Source: Candidatus Gastranaerophilales bacterium
Lineage (GTDB): Bacteria; Cyanobacteriota; Vampirovibrionia; Gastranaerophilales; JAILCC01
Assembly: GCA_024408745.1 (NCBI GenBank)
Contig: JAKSUS010000032.1
Location: forward strand, 1-9,797
Length of the DNA stretch: 9,797 bases
Direction: 5' to 3'
Shown: one piece after another, positions 1 to 6,292 of the stretch
Position numbering within the stretch: the stretch's first letter is position 1
How the letters are laid out: every line of letters begins with the position of its first letter
The notes under the pieces: generated by a model
Databases searched by the model: none
What the model saw: the letters and a program-made list of their open reading frames with translations, nothing else
Told to the model about the DNA's origin: nothing
Program-made: the position numbers and the translations under genes

Positions 1-102
1 AGGGTAATTGGTAAATAATTGTAAAAATTATATTTACAGGAAGCAAATTGCAGTTAGGAGATTTGTTTATTATTATATAGTGTTTTTATTAAAGGATTAG
101 TA

Positions 103-249
103 TTGGAGCGTTTCTTAACAATAGGTTTTTTAAGTAAACTGGCACTTAAAAAGAAAAATAAGGATAATGAAGATGAAGATATTGCTGTCAATGAGGCTAA
201 ATTGGCGCAAGCTAAAGAACATTTGCGCTCTTTTATTGATAAGCAATAG
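103..249 (+). CDS. small hypothetical protein, 48 aa, TTG start
   Basis: I do not recognise this ORF. It is open from the in-frame stop at 55-57 to TAG at 247-249 and contains no ATG. The best start is TTG at 103, because AAGGA at 92-96 sits 6 nt upstream, a well-placed Shine-Dalgarno. The 48-residue product has a short hydrophobic N-terminus (MERFLTIGFLSKLAL), then a Lys-rich and Asp/Glu-rich hinge (KKKNKDNEDED), then a predicted amphipathic helix rich in Ala, Lys and Glu ending SFIDKQ. That pattern fits a small peripheral or partner-binding protein, but no function can be assigned. A weak -10 like TATTAT at 71-76 lies upstream with TTGCAG at 48-53 (17 bp spacer). It is convergent with the sugar-kinase gene, 25 bp away. 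It could be a chance ORF. Confidence 0.45.
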   Translation: MERFLTIGFLSKLALKKKNKDNEDEDIAVNEAKLAQAKEHLRSFIDKQ

Positions 250-274
250 GCGGAGTTATTTTTTTATAATGTTA

Positions 275-1300
275 TTATAATTTGATTTCCTGATTAAGAT
301 TTTCCCAAACTTCAACCATTTCATCTCTTGAAGTTACGGCGCAACCAAATTGTCTTATAACAATACTTGCTGCCAAATTTCCGATTACTGCTGCCTGTTT
401 TGGTGTAGCATTTGATGCTAAAGCAAGTGTAAATGCAGCAACAACCGTATCGCCTGCACCTGTTACATCAAATACATCAGTTTTGTTGAAGGCATTTACG
501 CTAAAATATTTGTCTTTGTCATAGAAAATAATCATACCTTCATCACCACGGGTTAAAAGCATCATTTTGGCATTTGTTATTTTTAATAAATCTTTTCCGG
601 CTCTTATGACATCGTCAAAGTTGTTAATAGAGTATCCTACTGCTTTTTCGGCATCGGGTTGGTTCGGAGTTAAGCAGGTAGCATTTTGATAACGGCCTAA
701 ATCACCCTGAGCATCAACAGTAACTATTTTGCCAAGTCTGTTGGCTTCATCAATAGTGAATTTGATAATATTATCAGTCATAATTCCTATATTGTAATCT
801 GACAATAAAACCGCATCACAATCAGGCATGGCTTTTTTAATGTTTGCAATAATTTTTTCTTCTGTTTTTTTTGAAACAGGTTCGTTTAATTCTCTGTCAA
901 TTCTGACAATTTGTTGTCTTACTGATTGAGTTGAAAAACCGGAAATACGAGTTTTTGTTGTTGTTGGTCTTTCTTTATCTTCAACCATTAATGAGCAATC
1001 AATCTTTGCATCTTTAAAAGCTTTCATTAAAACAGGTGCATAATAATCTTTTCCGCAAACACCGATAACTTTAACTTTACCTGAGTTTAGGGACGATATA
1101 TTGTGAGCGGCGTTTGAAGCAGCACCTAAAATGATTTTTGTTTCGGAATGTTTTAAAATGAGAACAGGTGCTTCTCTCGATATACGAGCAGTTTTTCCGT
1201 AAACCATTTCGTCAATTGCAAAGTCACCAACGACAAGAACTTTTGGCTCTTTTAAACGATTAATTGCATTTATTAATTCTAATTTTTCATTATTCAACAT
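275..1300 (-). CDS. hldA: D-glycero-beta-D-manno-heptose-7-phosphate kinase (RfaE/HldA type, PfkB family)
   Basis: The protein is a PfkB/ribokinase-family sugar kinase whose closest pattern is the kinase half of RfaE/HldE. That enzyme phosphorylates D-glycero-D-manno-heptose 7-phosphate at C1 on the way to ADP-heptose for lipopolysaccharide core. Visible motifs in the 341-residue product are VVGDFAIDEMVYG (23-35), RISREAP (39-45, the counterpart of RISPEAP), the small-residue sugar-binding stretch LGAASNAAHN (58-67), RPTTTKTRI (111-119), LTRGDEG (249-255) and the signature DVTGAGDT (278-285) with catalytic base Asp284. The C-terminal nucleotidyltransferase domain of bifunctional HldE is absent, so a separate HldC/RfaE2 would be needed. 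The start is ATG at 1300, because GAAGGG (1307-1312) lies 6 nt upstream. The longer frame would need a TTG at 1351 that overlaps the -10 region. The exact heptose isomer is inferred from family resemblance; another PfkB sugar kinase activity is possible. Confidence 0.82.
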   Translation of the reverse strand: MLNNEKLELINAINRLKEPKVLVVGDFAIDEMVYGKTARISREAPVLILKHSETKIILGAASNAAHNISSLNSGKVKVIGVCGKDYYAPVLMKAFKDAKIDCSLMVEDKERPTTTKTRISGFSTQSVRQQIVRIDRELNEPVSKKTEEKIIANIKKAMPDCDAVLLSDYNIGIMTDNIIKFTIDEANRLGKIVTVDAQGDLGRYQNATCLTPNQPDAEKAVGYSINNFDDVIRAGKDLLKITNAKMMLLTRGDEGMIIFYDKDKYFSVNAFNKTDVFDVTGAGDTVVAAFTLALASNATPKQAAVIGNLAASIVIRQFGCAVTSRDEMVEVWENLNQEIKL

Positions 1301-1306
1301 TCTAAT

Positions 1307-1312
1307 CCCTTC
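1307..1312 (-). promoter_or_regulatory. ribosome binding site that fixes the hldA start
   Basis: On the minus strand this reads GAAGGG, followed by 6 nt and ATG at 1300. It supports the internal ATG over the upstream in-frame TTG at 1351, which has no such site. Confidence 0.65.
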
Positions 1313-1318
1313 AAAAAA

Positions 1319-1347
1319 TTGATTGTACTTTTTAATAAATATATTAT
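1319..1347 (+). promoter_or_regulatory. predicted promoter for the 123-aa membrane protein
   Basis: TTGATT at 1319-1324, a 17 bp spacer and TATTAT at 1342-1347 form a plausible sigma-70-type promoter. The start near 1354 would leave a leader of about 29 nt carrying GAGGG before ATG 1383. The -10 shares five bases with the divergent hldA -10. Confidence 0.35.
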
Positions 1348-1348
1348 A
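1343..1348 (-). promoter_or_regulatory. predicted -10 box for hldA
   Basis: The minus strand has a perfect TATAAT here. Transcription would begin near 1336, giving a leader of about 36 nt that contains the GAAGGG site. The -35 region 17 bp upstream (AAATTT on the minus strand) is poor, so the promoter may need an activator or be weak. It overlaps the predicted plus-strand -10 of the divergent gene. Confidence 0.4.
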
Positions 1349-1382
1349 CAATAATTATGACATAAAAATTTTTAGAGGGAAT

Positions 1383-1754
1383 ATGACTTTAGAAGAAGAA
1401 AATGAAAAATATGAAATTTTAGATAACTATCGTAAACAATTACTTAAAGATGGTTATAAAAAATATGTTGTTACGATAAATAAAGAGTTTGTGCCTCTCA
1501 TTGATTCAATGAGTGTTGAAGAGCGTAATGAAACAATTAATGAAATTATTTCTCTTCATAGCGATAATGTAAATGAAAAACAACAAATGAAGCAAATAAC
1601 AAAAGGTGTTGTTATCGGGGTTGTTTCTCTAATCGTTTTGATATTTTTTATTCCCGCTGTATTGTGGTTGGTAAATTTGTCATTTAATTTAACTCAAAAT
1701 AGTTATGCTGAAATGGAAAATAATTTTGAAGTTTTATATCATAAGAAAAAATAG
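1383..1754 (+). CDS. hypothetical single-pass membrane protein, 123 aa
   Basis: I do not recognise this family. The start is ATG 1383, preceded by AGAGGGA (1374-1380). The frame stays open further upstream but has no better start. Residues 1-70 are charged and helical (rich in Glu, Lys and Asn) with no motif I can name. Residues about 75-100 form one strongly hydrophobic segment (VVIGVVSLIVLIFFIPAVLW). A short polar tail ends YHKKK. The lysines on both sides make topology hard to call. There is no signal-peptide cleavage pattern, so the hydrophobic segment is probably a membrane anchor with a large N-terminal cytoplasmic part. Its stop codon abuts that of the convergent solute-binding protein gene with no gap. 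Its role is unknown; the shared divergent promoter region with hldA is the only contextual hint and does not imply a shared function. Confidence 0.75.
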   Translation: MTLEEENEKYEILDNYRKQLLKDGYKKYVVTINKEFVPLIDSMSVEERNETINEIISLHSDNVNEKQQMKQITKGVVIGVVSLIVLIFFIPAVLWLVNLSFNLTQNSYAEMENNFEVLYHKKK

Positions 1755-2549
1755 TTAACGGCGATAATTTATGTCGTATTTCTTTTCTATTTTTAATAAT
1801 TTACCTTTTCTTTCAAGTTCGGTTAAAGCAGAATTGATTTCTTGTTTAAGTGTTTGGGAAGCGATATCTTTTCTTAATGCAATACCGTAAAACTCGGTTG
1901 AGTATCTGTCCTGTAAAATTTTATAATCAGGATAATCACTTACTATGCCCTGTAAAATTACATCATCAGTAGAAATTGCATCAATGTTACCTTTTTGCAA
2001 TTCGTCAAAGGCAAATTTGTAGTTTCTGAAACCTTTAATATTTACTGTAGGAGAAATATATTTTATATTTGATGAAGCAGTTGTTCCTAAAACTATGCCG
2101 ATGGTTTTATTGGCTAAATCTTTTCCTGAGCGTATATTGCTGTTTTTAGGAACAAGTATTGCCTGACCTGTTTGAAAATAAGGTTTAGAAAAATCTACGA
2201 TTCTTAATCTTTCCTGGTTTATTGTCATTGTTGATATTACAACATCAACTTCGTTTGAATTTAGGCTTAAAATTCTGTTTGAAGGAGTGAGATAATGAAA
2301 CTCTACAATTTTATCCGTTCCAAAAATTTTTTTCGAAATTTCTTTTATTAATTCCACATCAAATCCGATAAGTTCACCTTTTTCATTTCTGTATGCAAAA
2401 GGTTTTGAACCGTCATTAATACCGACTTTAAAAATTTTTCTGTCATTGATGATTGAAATTAAATCATTATCATGTTTTACTTTTTGGGTACAAGAGCAAA
2501 AAGTAAAACAAACTAAAATAAGAAGTAATATTTTTATAATATTTTTCAT
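1755..2549 (-). CDS. family-3 extracellular solute-binding lipoprotein (polar amino-acid type)
   Basis: The product is a 264-residue periplasmic binding protein of the SBP_bac_3 group, which captures amino acids for ABC importers. Residues 1-19 are a lipoprotein signal (Lys-rich start, LLLILVCFTF core). Cys20, in FCSC, is the likely lipidated residue; the -3 position is Phe, not the usual Leu. Family features that I can see are KVGINDGSKPFAY (41-53), GFDVEL (62-67), TMTINQERLRIVDFSKPYF (107-125) including the Arg that normally grips the substrate carboxylate, GTTAS (155-159), the DAISTDD segment (190-196) that usually holds the amino-group Asp, and GIALRK (222-227). AGAGGA at 2557-2562, 7 nt before ATG, supports the start. 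No permease or ATPase gene is adjacent, so it either serves a distant transporter or acts as a sensor subunit. The substrate cannot be read from the sequence. Confidence 0.88.
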   Translation of the reverse strand: MKNIIKILLLILVCFTFCSCTQKVKHDNDLISIINDRKIFKVGINDGSKPFAYRNEKGELIGFDVELIKEISKKIFGTDKIVEFHYLTPSNRILSLNSNEVDVVISTMTINQERLRIVDFSKPYFQTGQAILVPKNSNIRSGKDLANKTIGIVLGTTASSNIKYISPTVNIKGFRNYKFAFDELQKGNIDAISTDDVILQGIVSDYPDYKILQDRYSTEFYGIALRKDIASQTLKQEINSALTELERKGKLLKIEKKYDINYRR

Positions 2550-2585
2550 TGTATTTTCCTCTATAATTACTGCAAATATAATATC

Positions 2586-2615
2586 ATATTATTTCTTGTT
2601 ATGCGAATGTGTTAA
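2586..2615 (-). promoter_or_regulatory. possible promoter for the solute-binding protein gene
   Basis: In the 77 bp between thiL and this gene, the minus strand shows TTAACA (2610-2615; five of six matches to TTGACA), an 18 bp spacer and TAATAT (2586-2591; four of six). If used, the gene could be expressed apart from thiL. The sequence is very AT-rich, so chance matches are easy. Confidence 0.3.
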
Positions 2616-2626
2616 TTTTATAAATT

Positions 2627-3613
2627 TTATCTGTTAAAATGCTGAAAAGTTTTATTTAATAATGTTTCTTCATTTATTATAACTGTTTTATCATTTGATA
2701 AAATTTTAACCAAACCATTATCATTATTGTTGACAACTTTTCCGATTTTTCTTATCGGAATATTTTTAACCGCTAATTTGTTTGCAACTTCTTCATCAAC
2801 TGTTGCGACAAGTGTATAATCTTCACCGCCAAATAAAATCCAGTCAAGTGGTTCTGCGTTTATAATTTTTGCAACTTCTTTTAAATCGTTATCAATCGGA
2901 ATTAAATTTTCATTAACTTCAATTTCAACTTTACTGCTTTGAGCAATTTTAAATAAAGCGTCTGCCAAACCATCACTTGTATCCATCATTGCAGGAGTTG
3001 TTTTTGAATTTTGCAAAATTATTCTGCCAAAGCCTAAATGCGGTTCCGGTTTTCTGTGTGCTTCTTTGAATCTTTCCAAAATAACATCAGGAAAAGCCTC
3101 TGCAAATTTTTCTTCATTTTCAAGAATTTCAAAACCTGCTTTGCTTGTTCCGTAAAATCCTGTTGCAATTACAACATCACCGACTTTTGCATTATTTCTT
3201 CTTGCCGGTGATAAGCCTTCTGTTTTACCGATTAAAGAAATATTTATAAATAATTTGTCGGCTTTTGTAAGATCACCGCCTGCAACAGTAACTCCATGTC
3301 TTACGCAAAGTTCATTCATTCCTTTATAAAATTCTTCAACGAATTTTTCATCACAATAATCAGGTAAAGATAAAGAAATAAAAGCATAAGCAGGAATTGC
3401 ACCGTCTGAAGCTATGTCGCTTAAATTTACTGCTATTGATTTAAAACCTAAATCAAGCGGAGTTGTCGTTTTTAATCTGAAATGCACATCTTCAATCAAA
3501 GTATCGGTTGTAACAACAATTCCTAATTCTTCTAAATATGCGGTATCATCACCGATATAGGAATTGTTTGCAAAATTGTTTTTTATAAGTTTTAGTAAAT
3601 CAAGTTCGTTCAT
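2627..3613 (-). CDS. thiL: thiamine-monophosphate kinase
   Basis: ThiL phosphorylates thiamine monophosphate to thiamine pyrophosphate with ATP, the last step of TPP synthesis, in the cytoplasm. The 328-residue product has the normal ThiL length and the expected order of motifs of the PurM/AIRS-like ATP fold: IGDD (20-23), TTDTLIEDVHF (35-45), NLSDIA (63-68), AGGD (111-114), ARRNNAKVGD (137-146), MDTSDGLAD (210-218) and FGGEDYTL (261-268). The Asp-rich loops bind the magnesium ions. No key residue appears to be missing. The start ATG at 3613 has no Shine-Dalgarno, but a -10 box lies exactly 6 nt upstream, so the mRNA is predicted to be leaderless. There is no room for a TPP riboswitch between that promoter and the start. 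TPP is also the cofactor of the PFOR encoded at 7987-9797, though the two are not in one operon. Confidence 0.94.
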   Translation of the reverse strand: MNELDLLKLIKNNFANNSYIGDDTAYLEELGIVVTTDTLIEDVHFRLKTTTPLDLGFKSIAVNLSDIASDGAIPAYAFISLSLPDYCDEKFVEEFYKGMNELCVRHGVTVAGGDLTKADKLFINISLIGKTEGLSPARRNNAKVGDVVIATGFYGTSKAGFEILENEEKFAEAFPDVILERFKEAHRKPEPHLGFGRIILQNSKTTPAMMDTSDGLADALFKIAQSSKVEIEVNENLIPIDNDLKEVAKIINAEPLDWILFGGEDYTLVATVDEEVANKLAVKNIPIRKIGKVVNNNDNGLVKILSNDKTVIINEETLLNKTFQHFNR

Positions 3614-3619
3614 TACTTA

Positions 3620-3648
3620 ATTGTAGCAAATAATAAATCATGGGGCAA
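3620..3648 (-). promoter_or_regulatory. predicted thiL promoter giving a leaderless mRNA
   Basis: On the minus strand: TTGCCC (3643-3648), a 17 bp spacer, TACAAT (3620-3625), then 6 nt (TAAGTA) and ATG at 3613. The expected transcription start coincides with the A of the start codon. No purine-rich ribosome site is present before the ATG. Confidence 0.55.
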
Positions 3649-3651
3649 AAA

Positions 3652-3680
3652 ATTACAATAAGTATGATTTGTAATATAAT
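3652..3680 (+). promoter_or_regulatory. predicted promoter of the HExxH protein gene, leaderless
   Basis: ATTACA (3652-3657; four of six matches), a 17 bp spacer and a perfect TATAAT (3675-3680), followed by 6 nt (CATATT) and ATG at 3687. Transcription is expected to start at the ATG. An inverted repeat TAATAT-AATC-ATATTA (3672-3687) spans the -10 and the first base of the start codon. It may be an operator, or chance in AT-rich DNA. Confidence 0.55.
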
Positions 3681-3686
3681 CATATT

Positions 3687-4499
3687 ATGGATAAAGTTGT
3701 TTTAGATTTCTTAGAAAAAAGAGAATTAAAAATAAGTACAAATACGAAAGCCAGAGGACATTTAGGCTTTTATTGTAATGATAAAATTACATTGTCCAAA
3801 AATCTGCCTGAAGAAAAGCAAATGTCTGTTCTGTTGCATGAATTTGCTCATAAAATTCATAGTGAAATTGAGCCTAATTATTATCAAAAAGGCGGAAGTT
3901 TAGAAAAACTTTTTCAAACAGATGATGTTGAAGTTTTTGAAAAAGAATTATTAAAAGTAACCGAATTTGTTGATGAAAATTCAAAATGTTTAAATTTAGA
4001 AAATATGAAAAGCGAATACAAAGAAAAAGTGCAATTCTATGAAGAACTTATAAAACAAGAGTTTCCTGATTTTGTAAAATCAAAAAAATTTAAAGAGTAT
4101 GAAAAATATCAGCGAAAAAACAAATGTAAAAGTAAGTATTTTTTAAAGTATGACCATATAAAAATTTATACTCCTTGGCTGTTTAAAAATGAATTTTATT
4201 CAATAGAAAAAATTGATGAGGATTTTCCTGAACTCCCTTTGGTGTTTAAAAATTATTTTTATCTTTTGTCAAATTACAGAAAACAAAAGAAAGTTCAAAA
4301 TAAAATAGCAACTTTAAAACGTTATTACAAAAAACCGACGGAACTTTTTGCACGTTTCGTTGAAGGGTTAGCAAAGGACAGAGAAATAACCGAAATACTT
4401 GCACCTAATGTTTGTAAACAATTTTATTCTTTAGCTCTTGAAGGATATTATAATGATTTACCCGAATTTTTAAAAATTATAAATGATTTTAACTTATGA
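3687..4499 (+). CDS. zincin-like metallopeptidase-domain protein (HExxH), function unknown
   Basis: The 270-residue product has a clear HEFAH motif (His51, Glu52, His55) after a strand-like LSKNL and helix EEKQMSVLL, the arrangement of gluzincin active sites. A second conserved-looking segment, KKPTELFARFVEGL (215-228), contains Glu219. In polyvalent-protein and ImmA-like zincins a similar ExFAR segment supplies the third zinc ligand, so I infer a complete HExxH...E site. The middle (about 75-210) is Lys/Glu-rich and helical without a motif I know. There is no signal peptide or membrane segment, so it should be cytoplasmic. The likely role is a peptidase of narrow specificity, such as regulator cleavage, or a mobile-element-derived host-interaction protein. 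The substrate is unknown. The gene has no Shine-Dalgarno; its -10 box lies 6 nt before the ATG. Its 3' end overlaps the convergent gene by 11 bp. Confidence 0.78.
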   Translation: MDKVVLDFLEKRELKISTNTKARGHLGFYCNDKITLSKNLPEEKQMSVLLHEFAHKIHSEIEPNYYQKGGSLEKLFQTDDVEVFEKELLKVTEFVDENSKCLNLENMKSEYKEKVQFYEELIKQEFPDFVKSKKFKEYEKYQRKNKCKSKYFLKYDHIKIYTPWLFKNEFYSIEKIDEDFPELPLVFKNYFYLLSNYRKQKKVQNKIATLKRYYKKPTELFARFVEGLAKDREITEILAPNVCKQFYSLALEGYYNDLPEFLKIINDFNL

Positions 4500-6276
4500 T
4501 TTTTTGCCATAATGAATCAGTTATGTATATTTCATCACCAAAAATATATTTAGCCGGTGTTTCTATTGTGCGTTTGCACATTTCATTTGAAAATCTGATT
4601 TTTTCAGAATCTTTGTAATATATTTTTTGAAGCATATCTTTGAAGAAATCACCTGTTCTGTCTATGCGGTCTGTTTTTATTATACTGAGTTCTACAACAG
4701 GATTACCGGTACCTTTTTGAGTATGCAGTTGTTCATTGTGCATAAATAAATCGGCTAATGATTTTTGGCTTGGAAATCTGCTTATAATTTCAAAATCTTC
4801 TTGTAATTTTAAGATTGTACGTCCTGTTGTTGAACATCCGGCTCTTCCAAACGGATCATAAACTTCTACTGCATCTTCAAAAGCTTTTTCTGATTTTTTC
4901 CAATCTAATTGGTTAAATAGTTTTTTATGTGAAGAAGGTACACGAATAAATCGTCTTAATAAATTAGGTGGTAAGGCTTCATATTCATTGCATCCAATTG
5001 TCATAGATAAAAAATTATATAAAAATGTTTCTTCATTTTTGTGCAAATACTGTTTTGCTTTTAATTTATCATTATAATGTGGTCTTATATACAAATCCAT
5101 AAAGGATTCAAAAATACCTTCTGTATTTTTAGCAGAATTTCTGCTGCGTTTTCTGTTAGGATTATTTATTACTTTTTCCCAATCATTATCATTAAAAAAT
5201 CTGAATTTACTGCAATCATACCTGTCGACCCCGGTATTCCCATCTGCACAAATATACAAGCTTGAATGTAATCTGTTTATTTTTTCATTTTCGGGTAAAA
5301 CATAAAAATGTTTAAATATTTCTTTTAAACCTTCATGATATTCTTTGTCAGCTAATTTTTCTTCTTCTACAAGATTTTTATCAAGAGGATTTATGAAGAA
5401 ACTGTTTCCATTTTCAGATTTTAATATAACTTTTAAATTTTTATATTTTTCAGGATTTTCTGCTAATAATTTTACAACTTCCCTTTCAACTTCAAAAGTA
5501 TCTTGTATTCCTAAAATAAACGGTGGTTTTCCGTCATTAACTTTTGTAGCGACTTTATCTGCATATTGTACTGCTTGATTTAATAATGTTTCTGCTGCAA
5601 CTTTTGGATCTAAAATTGTATGATCTATTGTTCCTGTCAAGCAAACTCTAAATTTACCATCAATAAGAGGTTTATAATATTCTTCTCTTAAATCATCGGG
5701 AAGATGTTTTTTGATATATTTTAAATAATTATCATAATCTAATTTATAAAATACATCGCCGTCTATTAAATTTTTATTATAATCATTTTTAATCCCTCTT
5801 TTGATTTGTATTTTTGACATAAAATCAAAAGAGCCGGCATGGTAGCTGAAACTTTCGGGAGGATAGGTTGAAAGGATTTCTTTGAGTTCTTCTTTCCCCA
5901 TAATTGACTGAACATCTTTTAATTCTTTTTTTATGCCGAAAATTTCTTCTAAACCTTTTATTAATTTTGATTTATATTCGACATCAAAATTCAAAGACTC
6001 ACTTACATCCGGTAATACTTTTTTTACTTCTTTTGCAGGTATATTTTCAGGTGTTTTAGGTGAAGTAAGATTTACTTTTTTTCCGTTTTTGTACATATAC
6101 ACACCTGCAAATGTTATCACTCCAAGTAAAGCAAGCGAACCTAAAAGTAAATTTCGTCTGCCTATTTTATTCTTTTCGCTTTCCTGGTTCTCTAAAGGTT
6201 TAGTAGCAGGGATATTTTGAGCAGAAAGTCCGTTTTTAACTTTAAAATCAGAAAATACTATTTTATCTATCGGCAT
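4489..6276 (-). CDS. membrane-anchored protein with a degenerate PHP-like domain, function unknown
   Basis: The product has 595 residues and no named family. Residues 1-39 are polar. A twin Arg (40-41, GRRNLLLG) precedes a hydrophobic stretch (43-62), then MYKNGKK, so it is either an N-terminal anchor or a Tat-like signal with a long n-region. A Pro/Lys-rich linker follows to about 90. Residues about 209-290 resemble a PHP phosphoesterase core: LLNQAVQYADKVA (231-243), PPFILGIQD (251-259), ENPEKYKNLKVIL (273-285). The metal-binding residues are mostly replaced. The place of DLHxHT reads CLTGTI (212-217), and the place of TDHD reads QDTF (258-261), leaving Asp259 and Glu288. The C-terminal half (300-595) is unassigned; YDPFGR (473-478) might be a relic of the late PHP His motif. 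The start ATG 6276 is supported by AAGAGG overlapping the upstream stop. I infer a catalytically inactive PHP relative with a binding or structural role. Confidence 0.7.
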   Translation of the reverse strand: MPIDKIVFSDFKVKNGLSAQNIPATKPLENQESEKNKIGRRNLLLGSLALLGVITFAGVYMYKNGKKVNLTSPKTPENIPAKEVKKVLPDVSESLNFDVEYKSKLIKGLEEIFGIKKELKDVQSIMGKEELKEILSTYPPESFSYHAGSFDFMSKIQIKRGIKNDYNKNLIDGDVFYKLDYDNYLKYIKKHLPDDLREEYYKPLIDGKFRVCLTGTIDHTILDPKVAAETLLNQAVQYADKVATKVNDGKPPFILGIQDTFEVEREVVKLLAENPEKYKNLKVILKSENGNSFFINPLDKNLVEEEKLADKEYHEGLKEIFKHFYVLPENEKINRLHSSLYICADGNTGVDRYDCSKFRFFNDNDWEKVINNPNRKRSRNSAKNTEGIFESFMDLYIRPHYNDKLKAKQYLHKNEETFLYNFLSMTIGCNEYEALPPNLLRRFIRVPSSHKKLFNQLDWKKSEKAFEDAVEVYDPFGRAGCSTTGRTILKLQEDFEIISRFPSQKSLADLFMHNEQLHTQKGTGNPVVELSIIKTDRIDRTGDFFKDMLQKIYYKDSEKIRFSNEMCKRTIETPAKYIFGDEIYITDSLWQKIIS

Positions 6277-6286
6277 GATATTTTTT

Positions 6287-6292
6287 CCTCTT
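6287..6292 (-). promoter_or_regulatory. ribosome binding site overlapping the upstream stop codon
   Basis: The minus strand reads AAGAGG here. Its first bases overlap the TAA stop (6291-6293) of the kinase-like gene, with 10 nt to ATG 6276. Only 14 bp separate the two coding regions, so translation of the PHP-like protein is probably coupled to that of the kinase-like protein. Confidence 0.6.

Noticed and set aside
264..280. Inverted repeat TTATAAT-GTT-ATTATAA between the small ORF and hldA
   Set aside because: The stem is 7 bp of A-T pairs only, has no T-run of note after it on either strand, and overlaps the end of the hldA coding region. It is too weak to call a terminator.
2446..2637. 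63-codon plus-strand frame across the 5' end of the solute-binding protein gene
   Set aside because: It is antisense to the signal peptide and early domain of a well-supported gene, its product is low-complexity hydrophobic sequence, and it has no ribosome site.
3614..3686. Possible TPP riboswitch (THI-box) upstream of thiL
   Set aside because: The region is only 73 bp, lacks the conserved CTGAGA and GAAC-type elements, and the predicted transcript starts at the ATG, leaving no leader.
5077..6220. Several plus-strand frames of 62-95 codons inside the PHP-like gene
   Set aside because: They are antisense shadows of a continuous 595-codon gene, rich in Phe/Ser/Ile as expected from reverse-complemented Lys/Glu codons, and lack ribosome sites.
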